34,342 nt of DNA from Coemansia sp. RSA 922 (GCA_027577415.1 JANBQS010000114.1:1-34342), one strand, 5' to 3'; positions 10,704-19,446 are shown, counted from the first letter of the stretch. Made by a program: numbers and translations. The notes: a model not told the origin generated them from the sequence alone.

Positions 10704-11714
10704 AATTTGTTGGCCAGCTATAATGTATGTAAATTATTATTCCTACGTGTTAGTGATACTCACAAGCTTGGTGCTTACTCGATTGAAATACAGCAATTCT
10801 GACATAATTATTAGCTACTTGCTCTGTTGAATGAGACATGACAGGAGGAAAACGCAACACCTGGTGAAGAGACTTGGTGGATGGGGGATGATTGTTCTTT
10901 TCTAATAAGGTCACTCAATGTTTCTTTCAATGCGGGTTGGGATGGGTAGACATATCCTTTTATTGGGGGGTGCTGAATGACAACATTTTCGGGTCCCGTA
11001 GGAATTCGTTTCTTTCCTTGGGAGCTCGAGACTTTACCAATGAGTGACCAGACGCTACCCACATGTACAAGCCATGTCAATTAATAGCTGCAACACGTGT
11101 AGGCTTCAAAACCATTCACGGCGCTTGTCATATGAATGCAGTGCAACCAAAAGCAAAACTGAAAAAAAAAATCATACGTTTTTCTGCTTCCAGTCAACAC
11201 GCTTTCAGTCAACAGAGGTTGATTTAGCGGGTTCTTTTTCGCTTTCCATGGTGTTCTACTAGGCAAAAAAAAAGTAGAAAATGCATGATTTTTTTCAGTA
11301 GGTCAGCTGGCTCATTCCCTTGTACAATTGTGTTTCTTTGTTGAAAGACCAGCGGCTGCTAGCCAATGAATACTTACGCGTGTAGTAAGCCGACCAAGTG
11401 TATTGAGCGAACGCTTTAGATGTGAACTTCAAAGTACCACCCGATGTTCTTTGAATAAAAGAAACGGTGCGCTCCGAGTTGGGGAAGAGAACCCCTATTA
11501 TAAAGCAAAGGACCTGCAAAGGCAGTCAACGGAAGCATAAGTAGGCATTGACTGAAGGAAAAAAGGATGGAGGGAAGGGGCACTGCAGTCATTTGCCTGG
11601 CCGTACTTAAAAGGGGCTTGCCTCATCCGCCTATCCGTCTTCTTTCTTTCTCTTCCTCTCCTTTCTTCACACTATTTAAATACACATATTATTTACTTGC
11701 ATTTAACCATAAAC
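10704..11714. other. Spacer; possible unresolved minus-strand exons
   Basis: This 1 kb lies between GH17 copy A and the short ORF at 11715. No single clean gene is visible. On the minus strand several protein-like open segments occur (10811-11080, 11081-11266, 11295-11519), all without in-frame ATG starts. A textbook donor GTAAGT starts at 11377 reading leftward. It can pair with an acceptor after nine T's, ending in CCTAG at 11259, giving a 119-nt intron. A further T10-CAG acceptor-like site lies near 11160. I could not assemble a complete gene with a start codon, so this may be an intron-containing small gene, a degraded gene or chance. A CACGTG E-box is at 11094-11099. Confidence 0.25.
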
Positions 11715-11858
11715 ATGCGTTCAACTGAATTCGGCCCAGTGCTAAACAACGACAGCGGGAGTAATAAGAAGAGAAAGCTTGAAGATACCCCTGAAGAAGG
11801 TACCAGTGGAAATGGAGGCAGTAGCGTCCAGACCGAAACAGGAGGGTCCACTACATAG
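11715..11858 (+). CDS. Possible small NLS-like basic/acidic protein (47 residues)
   Basis: The ATG at 11715 opens a 47-codon frame ending in TAG at 11856-11858. The product is polar: a short N-terminus, a monopartite NLS-like KKRKLED at about residues 18-24, then a Gly/Ser/Thr/Glu-rich tail. The upstream DNA looks like a real fungal promoter: a TTAAAAGG element near 11608, a CT-rich pyrimidine leader at about 11636-11668, then TATTTAAATA at 11673-11682 and an A-rich ATG context (ATAAACATGC). No homologue is recognised. It could also be a first exon of a longer gene, although no good donor and acceptor pair leads on to the frame at 11878-12066. Short length keeps confidence low. Confidence 0.35.
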   Translation: MRSTEFGPVLNNDSGSNKKRKLEDTPEEGTSGNGGSSVQTETGGSTT

Positions 11859-13080
11859 CTAGAGCTGACGTACCTCATTGGCTCTCACATTTGACATAGT
11901 CCATGTATCACTTGTCTATGTGAATACCAGCACCGAAAACAAAATCAACCCTGCATCAAGTGTTGAGGGGGAGCTGGAACGGGCTCTGCTACTTCTTATT
12001 TTCACACATCAAGGCTCATCTTCCCTGCTGCATTTCTACCTTCTGGCAACTACTATTGCCACATAATACGTCCTACATACTAATGTCTGATTTATTAGAA
12101 CATTTCTAGTCCTTTCAATATAGTAATACTTTAACATATGAAGGTGCAAAGTGGTGTGAATGCTCAGTGGCTTTATAATATGTCCTGGGTGGGCAGGCAT
12201 CAATCGACTGCCTATTTAGCAACAAGCCAGGCATATTTTTTTTGCAAGGTGTGGTAGCAACCTCTGAGTATGTTTGTGTCAAGATTTGCAGTCATGCAGG
12301 GGCTTTTTTTGGTTTGTTGGCACACCTCTTAATTGAATCTAATGTGCTATTGCTACAATTACATCGCTTTTACGCCTCGCCTTCCAATAATTGACGTGTA
12401 TCACTATACCTGGATGACACTGTCGGCTCTAGGACCTCTTCTGCAGCTTTGCTCATGTCGACCCAAACTGTAGGCGTGAGAGTGCGGTACACATCAGCGC
12501 AGCGAAAATCTGAAACCAACGACCCTCCTCCAGTCGATGTTCACAGTGATGCGACAAAGCGCATCACCACACCCATGGAAGAGAGGACATAAAGAGCCGT
12601 GTTGTTGTCGCAAATCCTTCCCTGCCCATTTGGCCGACTCAAAAACAAGGCAATGTGGCATGTTCTTTCCGCCTTCTAGGCCTCGCCATTCTTTGAGAGA
12701 TTGCCGCGAAGGCAGAAAGCAGGTTGTCGATCCTCGTCCCTTCAAATGTTGCAGACCACTGTGCGACTGTGGGCCAACGCCTGCGAGGCGGAGACGCAAG
12801 TTGCTTATAAGACCACCACTGCATGGCGCAGGACCAGAAAAAACCCCTTGTCATCACTTGCACTCCATTTTGTTGCTCTATCCGCCCGTGTTCCTGCTGG
12901 CAGCACTTTCTACTCCTCTCTCTTATATTCCTTTGAGGCAAGACGTTTTTATAGACTGGTTCTATTCACTTGCCTTACTCACTCGCCTTACTTCCTGAGA
13001 TCCTTTTTTCTTGTCCTCTTCTCCCCTTCCCGCCGGTCCGGTCCACAAAATCGACACAATCAGAGCCTTCGCATTAAGAA
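11859..13080 (+). promoter_or_regulatory. Long upstream region of GH17 copy B; no gene seen
   Basis: These 1.2 kb hold no supportable gene. The first third is AT-rich; from about 12400 composition turns more balanced. A 153-residue frame at 12537-12998 and several overlapping frames on both strands show no domain, no consistent codon bias and conflicting frames, so I leave them out. Near the downstream gene a TTTTTATAGA element at about 12946-12955 lies roughly 130 bp before the ATG at 13081. It is followed by a pyrimidine-rich leader (about 12990-13040), the layout seen before other genes here. An unusually long 5' region would allow regulated expression, as is common for wall-remodelling enzymes, but no specific factor site is identified. 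Confidence 0.35.
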
Positions 13081-14529
13081 ATGCAGACAACAATCGCATC
13101 CCTTGTATCCGCTGTCCTGGCTGCCACGGCAGTTGTCTCGGCAGCTCCACTGGCTCGGGACAATGAGCTGACAAACACAAATAACGTGCTCGAGGTTCGG
13201 TACAACCCTGCTGCAGTTGACTGGAGCAAGGTTGACTGGAGCAAGGTAAACTGGAGCCAGGTTGACTGGACTTCTGTGTTCTCTTCTAGCCAGCCAAACG
13301 TCGTCCAGCCTCCCGCCCAGGAGCCCGTCCCGGTTCCTCAGCCCGAAGCTCCTAAGCCCAACGCTCCACAGCCCGATATTCCTCAGCCTCCTCCCGCACC
13401 TGTCGCCCCACCGTCTCCCCCGGTTCCTTCAACTCCTCCAGCACCCCCAGCGCCCTCAACGCCTCCGACACCTCCTGCTCCACCAGCACCCCCGGCTCCT
13501 CCGGCTCCTCTAGCACCGCCGCCGCCCGTTGCTCACGACGCCAAAGTCACATCGTCTGTCCCTGTTGTCATTGTGGCCCCGCCGACTCCAACTCCACCTA
13601 GCACACCAGTTGTCCCAGTTATTCCATCGACACCGCCTGCCCCGATCCAGCCCAGCTCTCCCAACACTGGAGCTAACAACGGTGGCGCGTCCACTGGTGG
13701 ACGCCCACTGTGGGGTTTGACATACTCTCCATACAACACTGATGGTTCGTGCCCTGATGTCAACACTGTCACTGCTCAGCTCCACAAGGTTGCCGCAGCC
13801 ACCGGCCATATCCGCCTGTATTCGACTGACTGCTCGCAGCTCAGCAGCGTGCTACAGGCTATTAAGCGCAACAACATTGCCCTCGATGTCTATGCTGGCA
13901 TCTGGCTTGCTGCTGGTCCCACTCGTATGCAGGCCGACCTCGACCAGTTTGTCGCGGCTGCCAAGACTTACGGCACTGGTCTCATTAAGGGTCTATCGGT
14001 CGGCAACGAAGACATCTCCAACGGCATGAGTGAGGCTACTCTGATTGGATACATCAACCAGGTACGCGCACGTCTCCAGGCCGAAGGTCTGAGCGGTATC
14101 CCCATCTATACTACTGAGCAGGATGCAAAGTTCAGCCGCGCAATGGCAGCGGCGTCTGATATTGTCCAAGTCAACATCTACGCCATGTTTGACGGATATT
14201 TCGCCAACTTGGATGCGTCGGTGAAGTCGGTCATCCAGCGTGCCAACCACATCAAGAACAATGTCGCTGGTGGAAAACTGGTGCGGTTCGGTGAGAGCGG
14301 ATGGGCCTCATCTGGAAATACTGGACCAAGCCCACTGACGTTGGCTAACGAAATTGCGTATGCGCAAAAATTCAAATGTGCCGCCGCCGCTGCTGGATTC
14401 GAGTACTTTTACTTTGAAGCTAAGGATGCGCAGTGGAAGGCTGGCGCCGTAGCGTCTGAGCAGAACTTTGGCATTTTCAATGCTGGATTCACACCAAAGT
14501 TCGACTTTGGTCTGCTTAACAGCTGCTAA
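13081..14529 (+). CDS. Secreted GH17 beta-1,3-glucanase-like protein with Trp repeats and Pro-rich stalk (copy B)
   Basis: This 482-residue paralogue of the gene at 9390-10703 is predicted to be secreted to the wall. Residues 1-22 form a signal peptide (hydrophobic core LVSAVLAATAVVSA, cleavage likely after SAAP or before LARD). Residues about 46-65 carry four VDWSK-type pentapeptide repeats. Residues about 80-195 are an extended Pro/Ala/Ser/Thr stalk. The GH17 domain follows (LWGLTYSPYN), with acid/base Glu in VGNED (E310), nucleophile Glu in GESGW (E405) and C-terminus LLNSC. Several nucleotide blocks are identical to copy A, including silent sites. Compared with copy A, clustered changes lie between the two catalytic residues (NIYAMFDGYF here, NVHTIFDGHF there). 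The stalk suggests display across the wall; the anchoring mode is not evident and no GPI signal is seen. Start choice is fixed by the signal peptide. Confidence 0.92.
   Translation: MQTTIASLVSAVLAATAVVSAAPLARDNELTNTNNVLEVRYNPAAVDWSKVDWSKVNWSQVDWTSVFSSSQPNVVQPPAQEPVPVPQPEAPKPNAPQPDIPQPPPAPVAPPSPPVPSTPPAPPAPSTPPTPPAPPAPPAPPAPLAPPPPVAHDAKVTSSVPVVIVAPPTPTPPSTPVVPVIPSTPPAPIQPSSPNTGANNGGASTGGRPLWGLTYSPYNTDGSCPDVNTVTAQLHKVAAATGHIRLYSTDCSQLSSVLQAIKRNNIALDVYAGIWLAAGPTRMQADLDQFVAAAKTYGTGLIKGLSVGNEDISNGMSEATLIGYINQVRARLQAEGLSGIPIYTTEQDAKFSRAMAAASDIVQVNIYAMFDGYFANLDASVKSVIQRANHIKNNVAGGKLVRFGESGWASSGNTGPSPLTLANEIAYAQKFKCAAAAAGFEYFYFEAKDAQWKAGAVASEQNFGIFNAGFTPKFDFGLLNSC
13216..13275 (+). repeat. 15-nt tandem repeat coding for Trp pentapeptides
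   Basis: Four head-to-tail 15-nt units (13216, 13231, 13246, 13261) encode VDWSK, VDWSK, VNWSQ and VDWTS. The first two units are identical at DNA level (GTTGACTGGAGCAAG); the third and fourth have diverged. The repeat sits just after the signal peptide of the secreted GH17 protein. Regular Trp spacing suggests a carbohydrate- or wall-contacting strand or a short beta element; this is inference. Confidence 0.85.
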
Positions 14530-14745
14530 GGAAAACCTACCCTTTATATTACGAACTTTTTAGATAATTACAACACGATATATTCAAATATTTTTTTGCT
14601 TGAGCATATGTGTATGACCTGATGTGCGGGGTAAGGGTCCATAACACATTCAAGTGCTTTGGCTCGCATATGTGTAGCCTCCATAGAGGGCGGAGAATGA
14701 ACACAACGTTTTGTCTACCTTTTTTATATCTAAGCGCTTGCCAAT

Positions 14746-15684
14746 ATGTACTATTATTGCATTAAACTTGTTGGGCTGGCTTTGCTGGCATGTGTTGCAG
14801 CCAAAGGGCCACTTCGCTTTCATCCAACTCCAGTAGTCGTCTGGCACGGCATGGGCGACACATGCTGCGATAACACAACCATGGGAGTCATTACCAGCAT
14901 TATACAAGATGAACTTCCAGGTGTCTTTGTACATTCTGTCCAACTCGGATCCAGTGTAGGCGCCGATCGCAACGCGGGATTCTTTGGCAACATCAATAAC
15001 CAAATTGACACGGTCTGCGATAGTCTATCTGCCATCGAGGAACTACAAGATGGAGTCAACTTGATGGGGTTCTCGCAAGGCGGACTATTCTTACGTGCTC
15101 TGGTGCAGAGATGCCCAGCCATTCGAGCCAAGGTGCTTGTTACGTTTGGCGCACCTCATGGCGGAGTAGCAAGAATTCCTGAATGCGCTAGCAGCGGTGA
15201 CACCTTGTGCCAGTGGATGCGGCAGCTAGCTTCCAAGGGCGTTTACTCGTGGTATATCAGGGACCATGTCATACAAGCACAGTATTTTAAGGACCCTGAG
15301 CGCATCGACCAGTACCTGCAGTACAATATCTTTTTGCCCGACATTAATGGCGAACTGGAGGAGCGCAACGACGTTTATCGTGAGCGCATTCTGGCGTTGG
15401 ACAAGATGGTACTATTCAAGTTCAGCGAGGACAAGATGATTTACCCAGCTACATCGTCTTGGTTTGGCTTTGTAGATGCAGACGGTAACGACATTCCAGT
15501 TCAGAACTCGACTATGTATCAGGAGGACTGGCTTGGTCTGCGTGGACTGGAAGAAGCAGGCAAACTAAGTATGTTCTCTTTGGACGGCCCACATATGCAT
15601 ATTGGCGAAGATGTGCTACGCAGTATTATAGCAGAGCACTTTGGCGCCAGTGACAAGGTCGTACCATTCTATGTACAAAATTGA
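14746..15684 (+). CDS. PPT1: Palmitoyl-protein thioesterase 1
   Basis: PPT1 removes S-linked palmitate from cysteines of proteins during lysosomal or vacuolar turnover. The protein has 312 residues, against 306 in human. Residues 1-19 are a signal peptide (LVGLALLACVAA). The mature part begins with the family block PVVVWHGMGD. It has the nucleophile Ser in GFSQGG (S110), the catalytic Asp in FSEDKMIYP (D229, followed by the conserved WFGF), and the catalytic His in DGPHMHI (H283, aligning with the family's GDH). Also conserved are TFGAPHGGV, the YLQYNIFLPDIN block and a DWLGLRGLEEAG segment. All triad residues are present, so it should be active. The start is the first ATG, 216 bp after the GH17 stop. 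In fission yeast the orthologue is fused to a dolichyl-pyrophosphate phosphatase; here it stands alone. It converges on the next gene with 91 bp between stops. Confidence 0.95.
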   Translation: MYYYCIKLVGLALLACVAAKGPLRFHPTPVVVWHGMGDTCCDNTTMGVITSIIQDELPGVFVHSVQLGSSVGADRNAGFFGNINNQIDTVCDSLSAIEELQDGVNLMGFSQGGLFLRALVQRCPAIRAKVLVTFGAPHGGVARIPECASSGDTLCQWMRQLASKGVYSWYIRDHVIQAQYFKDPERIDQYLQYNIFLPDINGELEERNDVYRERILALDKMVLFKFSEDKMIYPATSSWFGFVDADGNDIPVQNSTMYQEDWLGLRGLEEAGKLSMFSLDGPHMHIGEDVLRSIIAEHFGASDKVVPFYVQN

Positions 15685-15775
15685 GTTGGCAATATATCTT
15701 TTGTTTACTAGCAGCAATGTCGAATTGGGTTGATATACAAGATAAAAGTTGAAAGTAAAAAAAAGCATGGTAGCT

Positions 15776-17203
15776 CTAAACAATGCTGTCTACATGTCGC
15801 GCCAAGTATTTGGGCGACCTTGGCTTGGTAAATTGCCTCGGTGATAGATCCCAGCCATAGGCGCCGGCGACCATGGACTCGTTGTCTCGCACAAATGAAC
15901 ACAGCAACCGGTCGTCCAGTGCACGATCCTCCACTTGCATGATGGTATACGCCATTGTTGGCAACGAGACCACTAGTATGGCCCAGTTTCCAACAAGCTG
16001 GTTCATGTATGGAATCTCGCGAGCGCCAATCTGCCAAGACACAGATGCGCCTAGCGACTGTACACCTTTGTAAAACCCGATGTAGCGTGCCGTGATATGC
16101 GCGTCGTTTGTCAACGTACCAATGATCCAGTAAGCGATATTCTGGTACCATGCATCCACTAGCCCCATGAAGAAATACAACGAGATGGGGCCCGCCGCCC
16201 GCGAAGACTCGAGAAAGTCAATCAGGCCGCCAGGATAGTCCGTGTTCTCGGTGCCTTTTGTATAGCGCAACTGCATTACCAATGTGCATGCCCACACGAC
16301 GTTAAACGACACTGACATTATGACCATGGCGTATATTCCGCGCTTTCTACGCGACCACCGTGAAAAATCCAAAAGTAGCGAGAGTGCGTAGGAGCCGAAT
16401 ATCTGCGAAGTCCAGTACAGCAAGTTGTTAAAGCCCCTGGTACGTAGCGTGAATATGGCGCCGTTGTACTGGGAAAACTGATACCCGTAAAAGAAGTTTG
16501 ACGTAAATGACATAGGCAACAAAAGCAGCATCCATTTGTTTCCAAACAGCCGCAGAACCTCCAACGACTCTCGACGAGCACTGCGCGGCGACTGCACAAT
16601 AGTGGCATGCGAGCCATCGTCGCGCACTACGCAAACCGGAGGAACTAGGAACAGGGCAGTCGCAGCTCCAGCGCACTCCAAAATGACGAACAGCACGTAG
16701 ACAGAGTTTGTAAGCGATCCTGCGCTATAATAGTTGATGGCAAATGGTAGAATACCGCCAAATAGTCCACCCAGGTTAAATATAATCCAGAATATGCTTA
16801 TAAATCGGCCCTTTTCCTTCTCACTGGGATAGGAGACCATGATGACGCCCTGAGCGGTCCACAGAATGCCAGCGCCAACACCAAGCACGGCACCAGCGAT
16901 GATAGTTGGTACTCCATCCCCAGTGTTGTTGTAATGCACGTACGAGCCAGTGTATATTGCGTATGTGAGGCACGCAAGAGCAGTGGTAAACCGGACGCCG
17001 CATACGTTTACAATACCGCCGCCGGCAATGCTAAAGATACAAAATGTTGCGTAGAGCGCGGAGTTGGCGTTGTTCGCGGTGTGTGGGTCGAGCTGACCAG
17101 CACCACCCAGGCCGTTTAGTGCGTTGAACATGCCCGGGCAGAGAAAGCATACGGCGCTTATGAGCAAAACTTGCGCCAACGGGCTGTGGTATCGAAGCGT
17201 CAT
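15776..17203 (-). CDS. UNC93-like (MFS-fold) multi-pass membrane protein
   Basis: This 475-residue integral membrane protein has about 11-12 hydrophobic segments across residues 8 to 430. Features typical of the fungal UNC93-like family (DUF895) include an N-terminal helix running into PGMFNALNGLGGAG, a GVRFTTALACLTYAIYTGS helix pair, GVGAGILWTAQG, the charged loop SYPSEKEKGRFISIFW, an NLGGLFGG helix, and late segments FFMGLVDAWYQN and YIGFYKGVQSLGASVSWQIG. A cytosolic loop of about 30 residues (VVRDDGSHATIVQSPRSARR) separates the two halves. The family is related to the major facilitator superfamily; substrates in fungi are unknown, and animal members act in channel regulation or receptor trafficking. 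The start is the first ATG in frame. The gene is convergent with PPT1 and its promoter lies in 17204-17976. Confidence 0.88.
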   Translation of the reverse strand: MTLRYHSPLAQVLLISAVCFLCPGMFNALNGLGGAGQLDPHTANNANSALYATFCIFSIAGGGIVNVCGVRFTTALACLTYAIYTGSYVHYNNTGDGVPTIIAGAVLGVGAGILWTAQGVIMVSYPSEKEKGRFISIFWIIFNLGGLFGGILPFAINYYSAGSLTNSVYVLFVILECAGAATALFLVPPVCVVRDDGSHATIVQSPRSARRESLEVLRLFGNKWMLLLLPMSFTSNFFYGYQFSQYNGAIFTLRTRGFNNLLYWTSQIFGSYALSLLLDFSRWSRRKRGIYAMVIMSVSFNVVWACTLVMQLRYTKGTENTDYPGGLIDFLESSRAAGPISLYFFMGLVDAWYQNIAYWIIGTLTNDAHITARYIGFYKGVQSLGASVSWQIGAREIPYMNQLVGNWAILVVSLPTMAYTIMQVEDRALDDRLLCSFVRDNESMVAGAYGWDLSPRQFTKPRSPKYLARHVDSIV

Positions 17204-17976
17204 TGTACCAGTTACGTAATATAGGGATGCGATTTGGCGTGAGAGAAAGGGAGGGCGATATGGCCAAGATCAAACTCTGACAATAGGCTATTCGATCCAC
17301 AAAGGAAACTTTGCTATGAAAAAGAATTAAACAGAAGAAAGGATATGTTGATAATATACAGCGCTAGAGAAAACTGTACAGTGGAAAAAAAAGTGGTGCG
17401 CTGCTGTCTGGTCTTTATGCTTAACCGTGGGTCTCAGCATTGTCGACCGCGTGGAAAAAGAGGGCAAGCTCTCCACTTCTCTTGGCAACTGGCTCTTCCT
17501 TTCGGGATCTAAATGAGGCGTTCCACACATTGTCTGCACCCTTCTCTCGCTCACTTTTTTTTGCCCACTTTACAACATGAGCGGTCCACGGTGTTTATCC
17601 AAGGACAAAGCATCCCTCTGCGGACATTGTTTGCAAGGGTGTATCAGTACCGAGCGATTATTATTATTAGAGCGGCAAAGCCACCAACAAGCGCACCTGT
17701 TCAAATAGCCGCGCATGCTTTGCAGCTTGCGGAGGACTATTGTCCTGTAGTTTCATATTCTCTACTAGAGCGCAACATAATAGTTCAGCAAATTTAGACA
17801 ACTACGCCTAGCTTTAGCAATACCCCTGTTTTGCGTGTTATCATTAATTGCAGTTTATTTATATTAGACAATGGTCCACTAAGCGTTAAATTAATAAGCA
17901 CTAATAGTGCGCAAAGAAAAGGCATTAAGGGAGGCGTTATACTCCATCCGGACCCAATAGCTATCAGACGCCCTAC
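17204..17976. other. Spacer with promoter of the UNC93-like gene and a possible tiny spliced gene
   Basis: These 773 bp lie between the start of the minus-strand UNC93-like gene and the stop of the minus-strand coiled-coil gene. A plus-strand ATG at 17577 is preceded by a CT/T-rich leader and sits in an ACAACATGA context like other starts here. It opens 21 codons with a Cys-rich CGHC run. A GTATCAG at 17641 and a CAAATAG ending at 17708 could bound a 68-nt intron that brings in a second open frame (AHALQLAEDYC onward) to a TAG at 17795-17797, for a total of 50 residues. The donor is not a consensus one and no branch site is clear. I see nothing else beyond AT-rich sequence. Confidence 0.2.
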
Positions 17977-19446
17977 TCAAGAGCGGTCGGCTTTATCAGT
18001 CTCACCACGTCCGCAAGCCGCCGGTGCCAAATTTGTGCTCGCCGGTATAAATAGAAGCAGTATGCGCAGCCATGGCCCCAAAGCCAACAAGCCAAACACG
18101 GCTCTAACCATTGAGCTTGCCAACTCCATTGTAGGGCGGACCCAGAGCCGCGAATAGAGTGCCCAGACCATATGAGCATACACCGCCATCCAATATAGAA
18201 TGCCTTCTGGACCAGCGGATAGTTCCGCCGCCACCACGGCAGAGCTATCAAATCTGGAATGGTCGCTTTGCCCACAAGAAAGTAGCCGAATATTGCCAGC
18301 GTAGTCGTGGCTGTCGCTGCTGCCATATATGTCTTGGCTTGTGTTTGGCTTGCCGACATGTGCATGCACGTTTGCGCCCAGAAGCACCACACTCCACGAT
18401 GAGTCGGACACCTGCAACTGCGGTGGCGCAAGCTCATGCAGCGGCTGCTTTTGCTGCGGCAACAGCACATCCGAGCCTCGGTCATTACTGAATAGGTATG
18501 TGGCTTTGGAAATTTCCGCGTGCAAGGACCAGTCACCTGCAATGGGCTCCAGGCCGAATGCGGTAGGCGTGCTGGCGGCAGTTGTTGGGAGGCGCACATA
18601 GTCAAGCGAGGCCGATGCCAGCAAGGCTCGCACTTGGTTCTCCAGCTGGCCAATATACACCGAACGCTCATTTAGACGGACTACCAGCTCGGCTGAGCTC
18701 TGGCTGGCCTGAATAGCGGCCAAGCGCGCATCCAATATCTGCTTCGACATCTGATCGTTTGCGCAGCGGCTCTGCTCTTCAAGCGCCTTGGCTCGGTCCA
18801 ACTTCAAGGACAAATCCTTGATACGCGCGGACAGCAACCTTGTCTCATCCTCGGCATTCGCAACTCTGGCCAGCATCCGATCAATAGCCGCTTGATGTCG
18901 CTTGTCGGCCATTCGCAGCGCCGACTGATGAGCCAACGTCTGCTTCTTGGCGTTCTCGCTTTGTGAGTGCAGCTGCTCTTCGTGCCACCGGAGCTGCACC
19001 TCGTGTCGGCTGACTATCTGTCGTTCGATTTGGACTTGTCGGTTTGCATCGTCAGCGCTGGCTTTAAGTGCATCAGCCAATTTTATTTGTCGGCCCAGCT
19101 CTGCCTCGCGATCTTCCAGCTGCTTGGATAGCTCGTTAATAGTGCGCTTCTGCTGCCTGATTTGCATGAATAGTGTGCTCTCATCGCTGCTGCTGTCGAG
19201 CATATCTAGCCCCGACGCGCCTGCTTGAGAGCCCCAGCTACGCGGTGTGATGGTGCCAGAGTCCCAGAAATCATTGCCACCACTGTCAGTAGGTACAAGT
19301 GCATCCTGGGTCGGACTGGTCGTAAAGCATGGGCTGACGTCCTTGCGCCGCCGTGGAGACGTTCCGTAGAGCATACTTGCGGGCAGGGGACTACGCCGGC
19401 GAGGCCAGTCCTCCTTGCCGCCCAGCGACATGTGCTTTGGGTTCAT
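17977..19446 (-). CDS. Coiled-coil protein with hydrophobic C-terminal hairpin, function unknown
   Basis: The gene encodes 489 residues from the ATG at 19444-19446; a TTG-initiated frame 24 nt further upstream has no ATG. Residues 1-85 are polar and rich in Ser/Pro/Arg, with likely phosphorylation sites (SPRRR, TSP). Residues about 92-277 form a long coiled coil rich in Gln, Glu, Arg and Ala (QQKRTINELSKQLEDREAEL and onward). Residues 280-410 are low in predicted order. The C-terminus carries two hydrophobic stretches, about 415-434 (GILYWMAVYAHMVWALYSRL) and about 447-468 (RAVFGLLALGPWLRILLLF), then a short polar tail. A cytosolic coiled coil anchored at its C-terminus would suit an organelle tether, golgin, spindle-pole or nuclear-envelope factor, but no family motif decides between these. 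It is transcribed away from the GDSL gene at 20085, sharing a 638-bp divergent promoter. Confidence 0.8.
   Translation of the reverse strand: MNPKHMSLGGKEDWPRRRSPLPASMLYGTSPRRRKDVSPCFTTSPTQDALVPTDSGGNDFWDSGTITPRSWGSQAGASGLDMLDSSSDESTLFMQIRQQKRTINELSKQLEDREAELGRQIKLADALKASADDANRQVQIERQIVSRHEVQLRWHEEQLHSQSENAKKQTLAHQSALRMADKRHQAAIDRMLARVANAEDETRLLSARIKDLSLKLDRAKALEEQSRCANDQMSKQILDARLAAIQASQSSAELVVRLNERSVYIGQLENQVRALLASASLDYVRLPTTAASTPTAFGLEPIAGDWSLHAEISKATYLFSNDRGSDVLLPQQKQPLHELAPPQLQVSDSSWSVVLLGANVHAHVGKPNTSQDIYGSSDSHDYAGNIRLLSCGQSDHSRFDSSAVVAAELSAGPEGILYWMAVYAHMVWALYSRLWVRPTMELASSMVRAVFGLLALGPWLRILLLFIPASTNLAPAACGRGETDKADRS

Noticed and set aside
12537..12998. 153-residue plus-strand ORF upstream of GH17 copy B
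   Set aside because: It overlaps several equally long frames on both strands, has Cys/Arg/Pro-rich random composition and no domain, and its end runs into the likely promoter and leader of the next gene.
17831..18157. 108-residue plus-strand ORF
   Set aside because: It starts at a non-ATG codon and mostly overlaps the coding end of the minus-strand coiled-coil gene, where codon structure favours the minus strand.
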